This document shows positions 57,397 to 64,000 of a stretch of DNA of 64,000 nucleotides, piece after piece. The notes under the pieces were generated by a model. That model did no database searches and had not been told where the DNA came from. It saw only the letters and a list, made by a program, of their open reading frames with translations. The DNA comes from Sulfitobacter sp. LCG007 (lineage in GTDB: Bacteria > Pseudomonadota > Alphaproteobacteria > Rhodobacterales > Rhodobacteraceae): assembly GCF_040801785.1 (NCBI RefSeq), contig NZ_CP161805.1, forward strand, positions 1,054,001-1,118,000. Reading direction: 5' to 3'. The stretch's first letter is position 1; each line of letters opens with the position of its first letter. The position numbers and the translations under genes were made by a program.

Positions 57397-58328
57397 TGCC
57401 CGACTACGACGCCTTGCTGGATGACGAGATTCTGGCCTTTCTCGCGCGGAGCGACCGGATCGCGCCGAAGACCCCCGGTCTCAGCGTCGCCGAACGCAGG
57501 GCGAACTTCGACAGGCTCTGGCGCAACTTCCGCGAGCTCTCGCCCGAGAGCGTGACCAGCGTGTCCGAGACCTGGGCCGGCGTGCCGTGCCGCAGCTACA
57601 CCAGCGGCCCGGACGCCTTCACGGTGGTTTTCTTTCACGGCGGCGGCTGGGTGATCGGCGGGCTCGACAGTCACGACGACCTCTGTTCGGAACTCTGCGC
57701 GCGGACCGGGGCGCGGGTCGTCGCGGTCGACTATCCGCTGGCGCCCGAGACCGTCTTTCCGGGCTGCTTCGAGGCGTCCTTCGCGGCATTCAGCGAGATC
57801 GCGGACGCGGCGGACGGCGCGGTGCTGGTAGCAGGCGACAGCGCCGGCGGAAACCTCGCTGCGGCCATCGCCCATGCGGACCGGAAGGAGAATGCGGGCC
57901 GTATCGCGGGTCAGCTGCTGATCTATCCGGTTCTCGGCCTTGCGACGGCCCGCGAAACGCCGGTGGAGAATGCCGAGGCGCCCGGGCTTACCCAGGCTGA
58001 CATGCGCTTCTTCTGGGAGGCGCGCTGCGGCGGGCCGGCATTCGGCGGTGACGCCCGCCTTGCGCCGCTCGAGGACAGCGATTTTTCGGGATTGCCGCCG
58101 ACGGTGATCCTGACGGCCGAATTCGATCCCCTCGCGGAAGAGGGCAGGGAATACGCGGCGGCGCTGACGAATGCGGGCGTCAAGGTGGCTCTGGTCGAGG
58201 AAGCCGGGCTGGTGCACGGGCATCTGCGCGCGCGGCGGATGTCATCGCGGGCAAAGGCCAGTTTCGAGCGCATGGTCGCGTCCCTGATTGCATTGGGGCA
58301 TGGAGACTGGCCCGTCCCGGGACTCTGA
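57396..58328 (+). CDS. HSL-family alpha/beta hydrolase (esterase)
   Basis: Carboxylesterase of the hormone-sensitive lipase family, 310 residues. Oxyanion HGGGW (about 84-88), nucleophile GDSAGGN (about 147-153), acid Asp in AEFDPLAEEG (about 246) and His in GLVHGHL (about 271). Co-transcribed with the acyl-CoA synthetase. Confidence 0.9.
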   Translation: MPDYDALLDDEILAFLARSDRIAPKTPGLSVAERRANFDRLWRNFRELSPESVTSVSETWAGVPCRSYTSGPDAFTVVFFHGGGWVIGGLDSHDDLCSELCARTGARVVAVDYPLAPETVFPGCFEASFAAFSEIADAADGAVLVAGDSAGGNLAAAIAHADRKENAGRIAGQLLIYPVLGLATARETPVENAEAPGLTQADMRFFWEARCGGPAFGGDARLAPLEDSDFSGLPPTVILTAEFDPLAEEGREYAAALTNAGVKVALVEEAGLVHGHLRARRMSSRAKASFERMVASLIALGHGDWPVPGL

Positions 58329-58422
58329 TCAGGGGTCCGTCAGGATCGGTCCCGCGCATCTCGACAGGCCGGGCGCGCGGCGCTAACAGGGTATCGAGGC
58401 AGGACAGGCAGGGACGAACCCG

Positions 58423-59046
58423 ATGACACACATACGGGCGATAGGACTGGCCGTCGCGGCAACGGCCCTGCTGGCGGCATGCGCTGACCCAACCCCCCCG
58501 GTTGCGCCGGGCGCGCCTTTCCTGGCGCTGTCCGATGCGTCGGCCGAACAGGTACCGACGCAGGAAGACGCCCGGCAGATCGCGGCTCTCGCGGCGCTGC
58601 TGCGCAGTCTGGGGCCCGGTGTCGATCCGGAAGAGGCCGAGCGCGCGGCGCGGATATCGCTGCTTTATCCCCGCCAGCTGCGGCAGGAATACGGCGTCAC
58701 GGACCCGCCGGTCATCCACAACATCAAGGTCAACTCCGGGTTGCGCCCGCGCGGATTGTGCTGGCACTGGGCCGAGGACATGGAGAAACGCCTGCGGTCG
58801 GAAAACTTCCGGACCCTGGACGTCCACCGGGCCATCGCCAACGCCGGAAATCCGCTGCGGCTCGAGCATTCGACCGCCTTGCTGAGCGCGAAAGGCGCTC
58901 CGTGGAACAGGAGCGTGGTGGTCGATCCCTGGCGATTCGGCGGAACCCTGTTCTGGTCGAAGGTCGTTGATGACACGCGCTATCGCTGGCATTCGCAGGC
59001 CGAGGTGCACGCCATGAAGCGCAAGCGCATTGAAGCGGGTATCTGA
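58423..59046 (+). CDS. putative lipoprotein, unknown function
   Basis: 207 residues with a lipoprotein signal: hydrophobic AVAATALLAAC with a lipobox Cys near residue 20. The mature part contains GLCWHWAEDMEKRL and NRSVVVDPWRFGGTLFW, a Trp/His-rich pattern I have seen in uncharacterised Rhodobacteraceae lipoproteins. No family name offered. 66 bp before tag. Confidence 0.75.
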   Translation: MTHIRAIGLAVAATALLAACADPTPPVAPGAPFLALSDASAEQVPTQEDARQIAALAALLRSLGPGVDPEEAERAARISLLYPRQLRQEYGVTDPPVIHNIKVNSGLRPRGLCWHWAEDMEKRLRSENFRTLDVHRAIANAGNPLRLEHSTALLSAKGAPWNRSVVVDPWRFGGTLFWSKVVDDTRYRWHSQAEVHAMKRKRIEAGI

Positions 59047-59112
59047 AGTCGCGCGCCTCTGCGCGGGCCAACGTGCCGCCGCCTCGCGCGGGCTGGCGCG
59101 GGAACCTGCGGC

Positions 59113-59715
59113 ATGAGCGGCCTGTTCGAGGGGCCGGACGGGACGATGCGCTGTCGCTGGGCGGGCGGCGCTTCCGGGTTTCTGGACTACCATGACCGCG
59201 AATGGGGATATCCGGTGGTCGACGACCGCCGGCTCTTCGAGAAGCTCTGCCTCGAAAGCTTCCAGTCCGGGCTGAGCTGGCGCACGATCCTGGCCAAGCG
59301 CGAGAACTTTCGCGCGGCCTTCGCCGGTTTCGACTTCCGCAAGGTGGCGCTTTTCGGAGAGGATGACCGCGCCCGTCTGATTGGCGATGCGGGCATCGTG
59401 CGCCACCGGGGCAAGATCGATGCGGTGATCAACAACGCACGGCGCTGCTGCGAACTGGTCGAGACGGAAGGTTCGCTCGCCGCGTTTGTCTGGCGTTACG
59501 AGGCGGATGACGGTGCGCTCCCCCAAAGCCGGTCCATCTCGCCCGCGTCCGAGGCCCTGTCGAAGGAACTGAAGAAGCGCGGATGGAAATTCGTGGGCCC
59601 CACCACGGTCTTCGCCTTCATGCAGGCGATGGGACTGGTCAACGACCATGCCGCAGGCTGCTGTTTCCGCGAGAAGGCGGCAAACGCACGCGAGAATTTC
59701 GCGCGCCCGGTCTGA
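59113..59715 (+). CDS. tag: DNA-3-methyladenine glycosylase I
   Basis: Removes 3-methyladenine from alkylated DNA. 200 residues. The zinc site is conserved: Cys in MRCRWAG (about residue 14), His in DYHDREWGYPV (about 27), and His and Cys in VNDHAAGCC (about 177-181). The helix-hairpin segment LCLESFQSGLSWRTILAKR carries the base-pocket Glu and Trp; FVGPTTVFAFMQAMG follows. Confidence 0.93.
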   Translation: MSGLFEGPDGTMRCRWAGGASGFLDYHDREWGYPVVDDRRLFEKLCLESFQSGLSWRTILAKRENFRAAFAGFDFRKVALFGEDDRARLIGDAGIVRHRGKIDAVINNARRCCELVETEGSLAAFVWRYEADDGALPQSRSISPASEALSKELKKRGWKFVGPTTVFAFMQAMGLVNDHAAGCCFREKAANARENFARPV

Positions 59716-59809
59716 TTCGCCCGGCCTGCCGAGATCAGTACGACGGCAGCGACGCACGCCCGTCCACGAAGTGCGGAAAGAACCCCTGAGCGAGCGGGGC
59801 GGGCCCGTT

Positions 59810-61450
59810 CTAGTGACCCGCACTCTCCATGCTGCGGTGCTCGATCACCTCCTCGAGCCAGCCCAGCTTCATCTCGGGAACGGAGGACAGCAGCAGATCC
59901 GTATAATCGTCGAAGGGTGGCGCGAGGACGTCGGATTTCGTCCCGTAGCGGACCACTGACCCCTTGTACATCACCGCGATGCTGTCCGCGATGGCGCGTA
60001 CGGTGGCAAGGTCGTGGGTGATGAAGAGATAGGCCACATCCTCGATCTTCTGCAGGTTCAGCAGAAGCTTGAGGATTCCGTCGGCCACAAGCGGGTCGAG
60101 GGCCGAGGTGACTTCGTCGCAGATGATCATCTTCGGCTTTGCGGCAAGCGCGCGGGCTATGCACACGCGCTGCTTCTGCCCGCCCGACAGCTCGGCGGGA
60201 TAGCGGTCCTGAAACCCCTTGCCGAGCTCGATCTCGTCAAGCAGTTCCTGGATGCGCTTCTGCTTTTCCGCGCCCTTGAGGCCGAAGTAGAATTCCAGCG
60301 GCCGCCCGATGATCGTACCCACGGTCTGGCGCGGGTTCATCGCCACGTCGGCCATCTGGTAGATCATCTGCAACTCGCGCAGATCCTCCGGGGTCCGGGT
60401 CGGAAGGTCAGGCGCGAGCTGGCGCCCGGCAAAGGTGATGCGGCCCTTCGAAGGCGGCAGCAGGCCGGTGATCACCCGCGCCAGCGTCGATTTTCCCGAA
60501 CCGCTTTCGCCGACGACGGCAAGGGTCTGGCCGGGATGCAGCTCGACGGTGATGTCCTTGAGCACGTCGAAATTTGTGCCACGATAGCGCGCTGTGACGC
60601 TTTCCACCCGAAGCACCGGTTCGGGCGAGGGCTTCTTTTCTTCGTGCTCGATCGAGCGGACTGAGACGAGCGCCCGGGTATAATCCTCGCGCGGGGCGTT
60701 GATGATCTGGTCGGTCGGGCCGTATTCGACCATCGAGCCGCTCTGAAGCACCATGATATGGTCGGACACCTGCGCCACGACGGCCAGGTCGTGCGTGATG
60801 TAAAGCGCCGCGACGCCGGTGGCCCGTATCGCCTCCTTGATCGCGGCGAGAACGTCGATCTGGGTCGTCACGTCAAGCGCGGTCGTAGGCTCGTCGAAAA
60901 CCACCAGATCCGGTTCGGGGCACAGGGCCAGGGCTGTCATGCAGCGCTGCAGCTGTCCTCCCGAGACCTGATGCGGGTAGCGGTTTCCGATGTTCTCGGG
61001 GTCGGGCAGACCGAGCTTTCGGAACAGTTCGACCGCGCGCGCCTCGGCCTCCTTGCGGCTGCACTTGCCCTGAAAGACCGCCGCCTCGGTCACCTGCTCC
61101 ATGATTTTGCGGGCAGGATTGAAGGACGCCGCGGCGGATTGCGACACATATGTCACCTCGGCCCCGCGCAGGCGCCGGACGTCGCGCAGGCCGGTCTTGA
61201 GGATGTCGCGCCCGTTGATCCAGACCTCTCCACCCGTGATCTCGACCCCGCCGCGCCCATAGGCCATCGCGGCAAGACCGATGGTCGACTTGCCGGCGCC
61301 GGATTCGCCGATCAGCCCGAGGACCTTGCCTTTCTCGAGGTCGAAATCGACGCCGTGAACGATCTCGATGTCCTTCGGGCGTTCGCCGGGCGGGTAGATG
61401 GTGGCGCCGATCCTGAGTCCGCGCACCTTGAGAAGCGGCTGGTCGGTCAT
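59810..61450 (-). CDS. peptide-type ABC importer ATP-binding protein, two fused ATPase domains
   Basis: 546 residues carrying two complete ABC ATPases (DppD-DppF type). First: Walker A GESGAGKST (about 47), signature VSGGQLQRC, Walker B VVFDEPTTALD. Second: Walker A GESGSGKST (about 318), signature LSGGQKQRVCIARA, Walker B MIICDEVTSALD. Fusion means one gene supplies the heterodimer-like motor. Operon with two permeases and a binding protein; start overlaps the upstream permease stop by 4 nt. Confidence 0.95.
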   Translation of the reverse strand: MTDQPLLKVRGLRIGATIYPPGERPKDIEIVHGVDFDLEKGKVLGLIGESGAGKSTIGLAAMAYGRGGVEITGGEVWINGRDILKTGLRDVRRLRGAEVTYVSQSAAASFNPARKIMEQVTEAAVFQGKCSRKEAEARAVELFRKLGLPDPENIGNRYPHQVSGGQLQRCMTALALCPEPDLVVFDEPTTALDVTTQIDVLAAIKEAIRATGVAALYITHDLAVVAQVSDHIMVLQSGSMVEYGPTDQIINAPREDYTRALVSVRSIEHEEKKPSPEPVLRVESVTARYRGTNFDVLKDITVELHPGQTLAVVGESGSGKSTLARVITGLLPPSKGRITFAGRQLAPDLPTRTPEDLRELQMIYQMADVAMNPRQTVGTIIGRPLEFYFGLKGAEKQKRIQELLDEIELGKGFQDRYPAELSGGQKQRVCIARALAAKPKMIICDEVTSALDPLVADGILKLLLNLQKIEDVAYLFITHDLATVRAIADSIAVMYKGSVVRYGTKSDVLAPPFDDYTDLLLSSVPEMKLGWLEEVIEHRSMESAGH

Positions 61451-62262
61451 CCGCGGCCTCCTTTCAGCGAGGTCGTCCGGTTCAGCACCCAGTCGGCCAC
61501 GAGGTTGATCGAGATGCAGAGCGCGGCGATGGCATAGGCCGGGTAAAGCGCGGCCTGGATGCCGTAGTTGATGCCTTCCTTGTTCTCCTTCACGATACCG
61601 CCCCAGTCCGCCATGGGCGGCTGGACGCCGAGGCCGAGGAACGACAGCGTCGAGACGAAGAGCACGGCGAAGATGAAACGCAGGCCCATCTCGGCGACGA
61701 GGGGCGAGAGGGCGTTGGGCAGGATCTCACGGAAGATGATCCAGCCAGTCTTCTCGCCGCGCAGGCGCGCGGCCTCGACATAGTCCATCACCTCGATGTC
61801 GACTGCGACGGCACGGGCAAGGCGGTAGACGCGGGTGGCATCCAGCAGTCCCATGATCACGATGAGGATCGTGATCGTCGTGGGCATCACCGAAAGCACT
61901 ACAAGGGCGAAGATCAGGGTGGGGATGGACATGACCAGATCGACGAAGCGCGACAGCCCCTGGTCGATCCATCCGCCCGAGACGGCGGCGAAGAAGCCCA
62001 GGACCGAACCTGTCACGAAGCTGAGCAGTGTGGCGGCGGTGGCGATGAAGATCGTCGTGCGTCCGCCGTAGATCATCCGCGTCAGAAGATCCCGCCCGAT
62101 GCTGTCCGTTCCGAGAAGGAACCGCTCCGACGAGGGTTCCCAGACGTCGCCGACCACCTCGGCCATGCCGTAGGGCGCGATCAGCGGCGCCAGGATCGCC
62201 ATCAGGAAGAAGACGATGGTGAAGAAGAGGCCGATGAGTGCCCCGACGGGAATCCTCATCAT
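61447..62262 (-). CDS. peptide-type ABC importer permease (DppC-like)
   Basis: 271 residues, about six TM helices, with the N-terminal DppC/OppC-type helix (ALIGLFFTIVFFLMAILAPLIAPYG) and FLLGTDSIGRDLLTRMIYGGRT. The EAA loop is DYVEAARLRGEKTGWIIFREILPNALSPL (about residues 159-187), which contacts the ATPase. Confidence 0.93.
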   Translation of the reverse strand: MMRIPVGALIGLFFTIVFFLMAILAPLIAPYGMAEVVGDVWEPSSERFLLGTDSIGRDLLTRMIYGGRTTIFIATAATLLSFVTGSVLGFFAAVSGGWIDQGLSRFVDLVMSIPTLIFALVVLSVMPTTITILIVIMGLLDATRVYRLARAVAVDIEVMDYVEAARLRGEKTGWIIFREILPNALSPLVAEMGLRFIFAVLFVSTLSFLGLGVQPPMADWGGIVKENKEGINYGIQAALYPAYAIAALCISINLVADWVLNRTTSLKGGRG

Positions 62263-62344
62263 GCGATCCTTCCCTTCGCCGAATTGACATGCGGGACAGG
62301 AGCGGGTGGTGTCGCGGGCATTGCCCGGAAGTGCGGCGCAAGCG

Positions 62345-63301
62345 TCATTTCGGATGCCTCAGTCGCGGATTGGTGAGGATCGACACGATATCGGCCACGA
62401 GATTGAGCGCGATGTAGACCGCGGCGAAGATCAGCCCGCAGGCCTGCACCACCGGTACGTCCCGCTTGGCGACGTGGTCGACGAGATACTGGCCCATGCC
62501 GGGATAGGCGAAGACCACCTCCACCACGACGACGCCGACGACGAGATAGGCGAGGTTCAGCATCACCACGTTGACGATCGGAGCGATCGCGTTCGGAAAG
62601 GCGTGGCGGCGGATGATCTTGAGCATCGGGAGACCCTTGAGTTCCGCGGTCTCGATATAGGCCGACTGCATGACGTTGAGGATCGCGGCGCGGGTCATCC
62701 GCATCATATGCGCCAGCACAACGAGCGTCAGCACCATCACCGGGATGGCGATGGCGTTCAGCTTCTGGCCAAGGCTCATGCTGTCGTTGATGATCGACAC
62801 CGAGGAGAACCAGCCGAGGCGGATCGCGACCCAGTAGATCAGCAGGTAGCCGATCATGAATTCAGGAATGGAGATGGTGGTCAGCGTGACCGCCGAGATC
62901 AGCCGGTCGGGCCAGCGATCCTTGTAGCGCACGGCAAGCAGACCGAGGAAGATGGCCAGCGGGACGGAAATCAGCGCGGCCCAGAAGGCGAGGAAGAGCG
63001 TGTTCCCGAGCCGGACGCCCAGGCTTTCGCCGATGTCGCGGCCATTGGTCAGGGCGGTGCCCAGATCGCCGTGCAAGATGCCTCCGACCCACGACAGGTA
63101 GCGGCTGACGGCGGACTGGTCGAGGCCGAGTTCGCGGCGCAGGTTTGCCAGCGCCTCGGGCGTTGCGGACTGTCCCAGAATGGATTGCGCCACGTCGCCG
63201 GGAAGGATCGAGGTTCCGACGAAGATCAGCACCGAGGCGGCGGCGAGCAACAGGAAACCCAGCGCGAGGCGCTGGGCAACCAGTTTCAGGATGGGGTGCA
63301 T
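62345..63301 (-). CDS. peptide-type ABC importer permease (DppB-like)
   Basis: 318 residues, about six TM helices, with the DppB start (LVAQRLALGFLLLAAASVLIFV) and LPGDVAQSILG. EAA loop ETAELKGLPMLKIIRRHAFPNAIAPI (about 213-238) and the end GMGQYLVDHVAKRDVPVVQACGLIFA. 83 bp before the DppC-like gene. Confidence 0.93.
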   Translation of the reverse strand: MHPILKLVAQRLALGFLLLAAASVLIFVGTSILPGDVAQSILGQSATPEALANLRRELGLDQSAVSRYLSWVGGILHGDLGTALTNGRDIGESLGVRLGNTLFLAFWAALISVPLAIFLGLLAVRYKDRWPDRLISAVTLTTISIPEFMIGYLLIYWVAIRLGWFSSVSIINDSMSLGQKLNAIAIPVMVLTLVVLAHMMRMTRAAILNVMQSAYIETAELKGLPMLKIIRRHAFPNAIAPIVNVVMLNLAYLVVGVVVVEVVFAYPGMGQYLVDHVAKRDVPVVQACGLIFAAVYIALNLVADIVSILTNPRLRHPK

Positions 63302-63314
63302 CGGGCTCGCTGTC

Positions 63315-64000
63315 CTATGCCTTGACCCAGCACTTGATGTTCGCCTTGTTCGACATGAACTCGCCGTTCGAATCCTCGACCCAGCCGCCGATGCTGTCGG
63401 AAACGCCCGAGATGTAGTCGTTGAACATGGGCAGGATCAGGCCGCCTTCGTCGCGCAGCATCATCGCCATTTTGGAATAGATTTCCTTGCGCTTCGCCTC
63501 GTCGATCTCGCCACGGGCGGCAAGCAGCATCTCGTCGAACTCAGGGCGCTTCCAGCGGGTGTCGTTCCAGTCCGCGGTCGAAAGATAGGCGGTGGTGTAC
63601 ATCTGGTCCTGCACCGGGCGGCCGCCCCAGTAGGAGGCACAGAAGGGTTGCGCGTTCCAGACTTCGGTCCAGTAGCCGTCATTCGGCTCGCGCTTGATCT
63701 CGAGCGGGATGCCGGCTGCCTGGGCGGTCTGCTGGAAAAGCGCTGCCGCGTCGACGGCGCCCGGAAAGGCCCCGTCGGCGGTGCGCAGGATGATCGGCGA
63801 TCCGTCGTGGCCGGAGGCCTTGTAGTGCTCCGCCGCCTTTTCAAGATCGAACTCGCGCTGCGGGATCGACTCGTCGAAGAGCGGGTAGCTGCTGTTGATC
63901 GGGAAGTCATTGCCGATCGTGCCGTAGCCGCGCAGGATCTTGTCGACCATCTCTTCGCGGTTGATCGCGTATTTCAGTGCCAGCCGCAGGTCGTTGTTGT
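63315..64000 (-). CDS. peptide-type ABC importer binding protein (partial, 5' end beyond window)
   Basis: C-terminal 228 residues of a family 5 extracellular solute-binding protein (SBP_bac_5). It enters the window reading NNDLRLALKYAINREEMVDKIL, the typical hinge region, and continues through WTEVWNAQPFCASYWGGRPVQDQMY, then MAMMLRDEGGLILPMFNDYISG. First gene of the operon; the ligand (dipeptide, opine, sugar or similar) cannot be told from this part. Confidence 0.9.
   Translation of the reverse strand, partial: NNDLRLALKYAINREEMVDKILRGYGTIGNDFPINSSYPLFDESIPQREFDLEKAAEHYKASGHDGSPIILRTADGAFPGAVDAAALFQQTAQAAGIPLEIKREPNDGYWTEVWNAQPFCASYWGGRPVQDQMYTTAYLSTADWNDTRWKRPEFDEMLLAARGEIDEAKRKEIYSKMAMMLRDEGGLILPMFNDYISGVSDSIGGWVEDSNGEFMSNKANIKCWVKA

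Noticed and set aside
59810..63301. YejABEF microcin-type importer
   Set aside because: The fused ATPase fits, but the permeases (318 and 271 residues) are DppB/DppC-sized rather than the longer YejB/YejE.

Overview
The window looks like chromosomal DNA from a high-GC alphaproteobacterium of the Rhodobacteraceae (Roseobacter-type). Evidence: codons end strongly in G or C; there is an aa3-type cytochrome oxidase subunit IV; an F1-only atpHAGDC operon; lysC is followed by ptsP; a long-chain polyprenyl diphosphate synthase; phaA-phaB polyhydroxybutyrate genes; homospermidine synthase; a hisC-tyrosine pathway pair; and several families typical of this group (DUF6173, DUF2125, DUF2007, DUF465). 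No rRNA, tRNA, insertion sequence, prophage or CRISPR array was recognised.

Layout. 57-3546: fatty-acyl dehydrogenase, metallo-beta-lactamase-fold hydrolase, DUF6173 and the oxidase subunit. 3568-4610 (minus): AzlCD branched-chain amino-acid exporter. 4622-8704: molybdenum-cofactor operon fdhD-mobA-mobB-moeA, joined by 4-nt stop/start overlaps; its moeA carries an extra N-terminal RNase H-like domain. 8786-11743: an unrecognised helical protein, a two-TM protein and greA. 11886-13957: a VOC gene and soxR, divergent around a clear SoxR-type promoter, then a Rieske oxygenase. 14211-20890: ETF-ubiquinone oxidoreductase, a TPR protein, ispE, polyprenyl synthase, DUF2007, a TrmN6-like methyltransferase and a DUF465 protein. 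20887-25114 (minus): EamA exporter, a small ORF, phaB, phaA and an EAL phosphodiesterase. 25418-26107: rpsD with promoter and terminator. 26108-27030: an AT-rich insert with two small membrane-protein genes. 27203-33065: homospermidine synthase, hisC, tyrosine-pathway dehydrogenase, extensin-like protein, DUF2125 and a ChaC-type cyclotransferase. 33140-36333: an ExbB/MotA-like and OmpA/MotB-like pair. 36818-40883: clpA, gloB and a methyltransferase. 41197-46124: the F1 ATP synthase operon. 46125-47420: a second AT-rich insert with a ClpP-like serine-protease-fold gene. 47636-53273: lysC, ptsP and a hybrid histidine kinase. 53607-59715: ABC exporter, acyl-CoA synthetase, HSL-type esterase, lipoprotein and tag. 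59810-64000 (minus): a peptide-type ABC importer whose binding protein runs off the window.

Most of the window is housekeeping metabolism. The parts most worth a second look are the ExbB-OmpA pair with a roughly 430-residue periplasmic coiled coil (stator-like, related in design to ZorAB and MotAB but with no effector genes beside it), the RNase H-like/MoeA fusion, the SoxR-controlled promoter, and the two AT-rich inserts placed directly after the terminators of rpsD and atpC.
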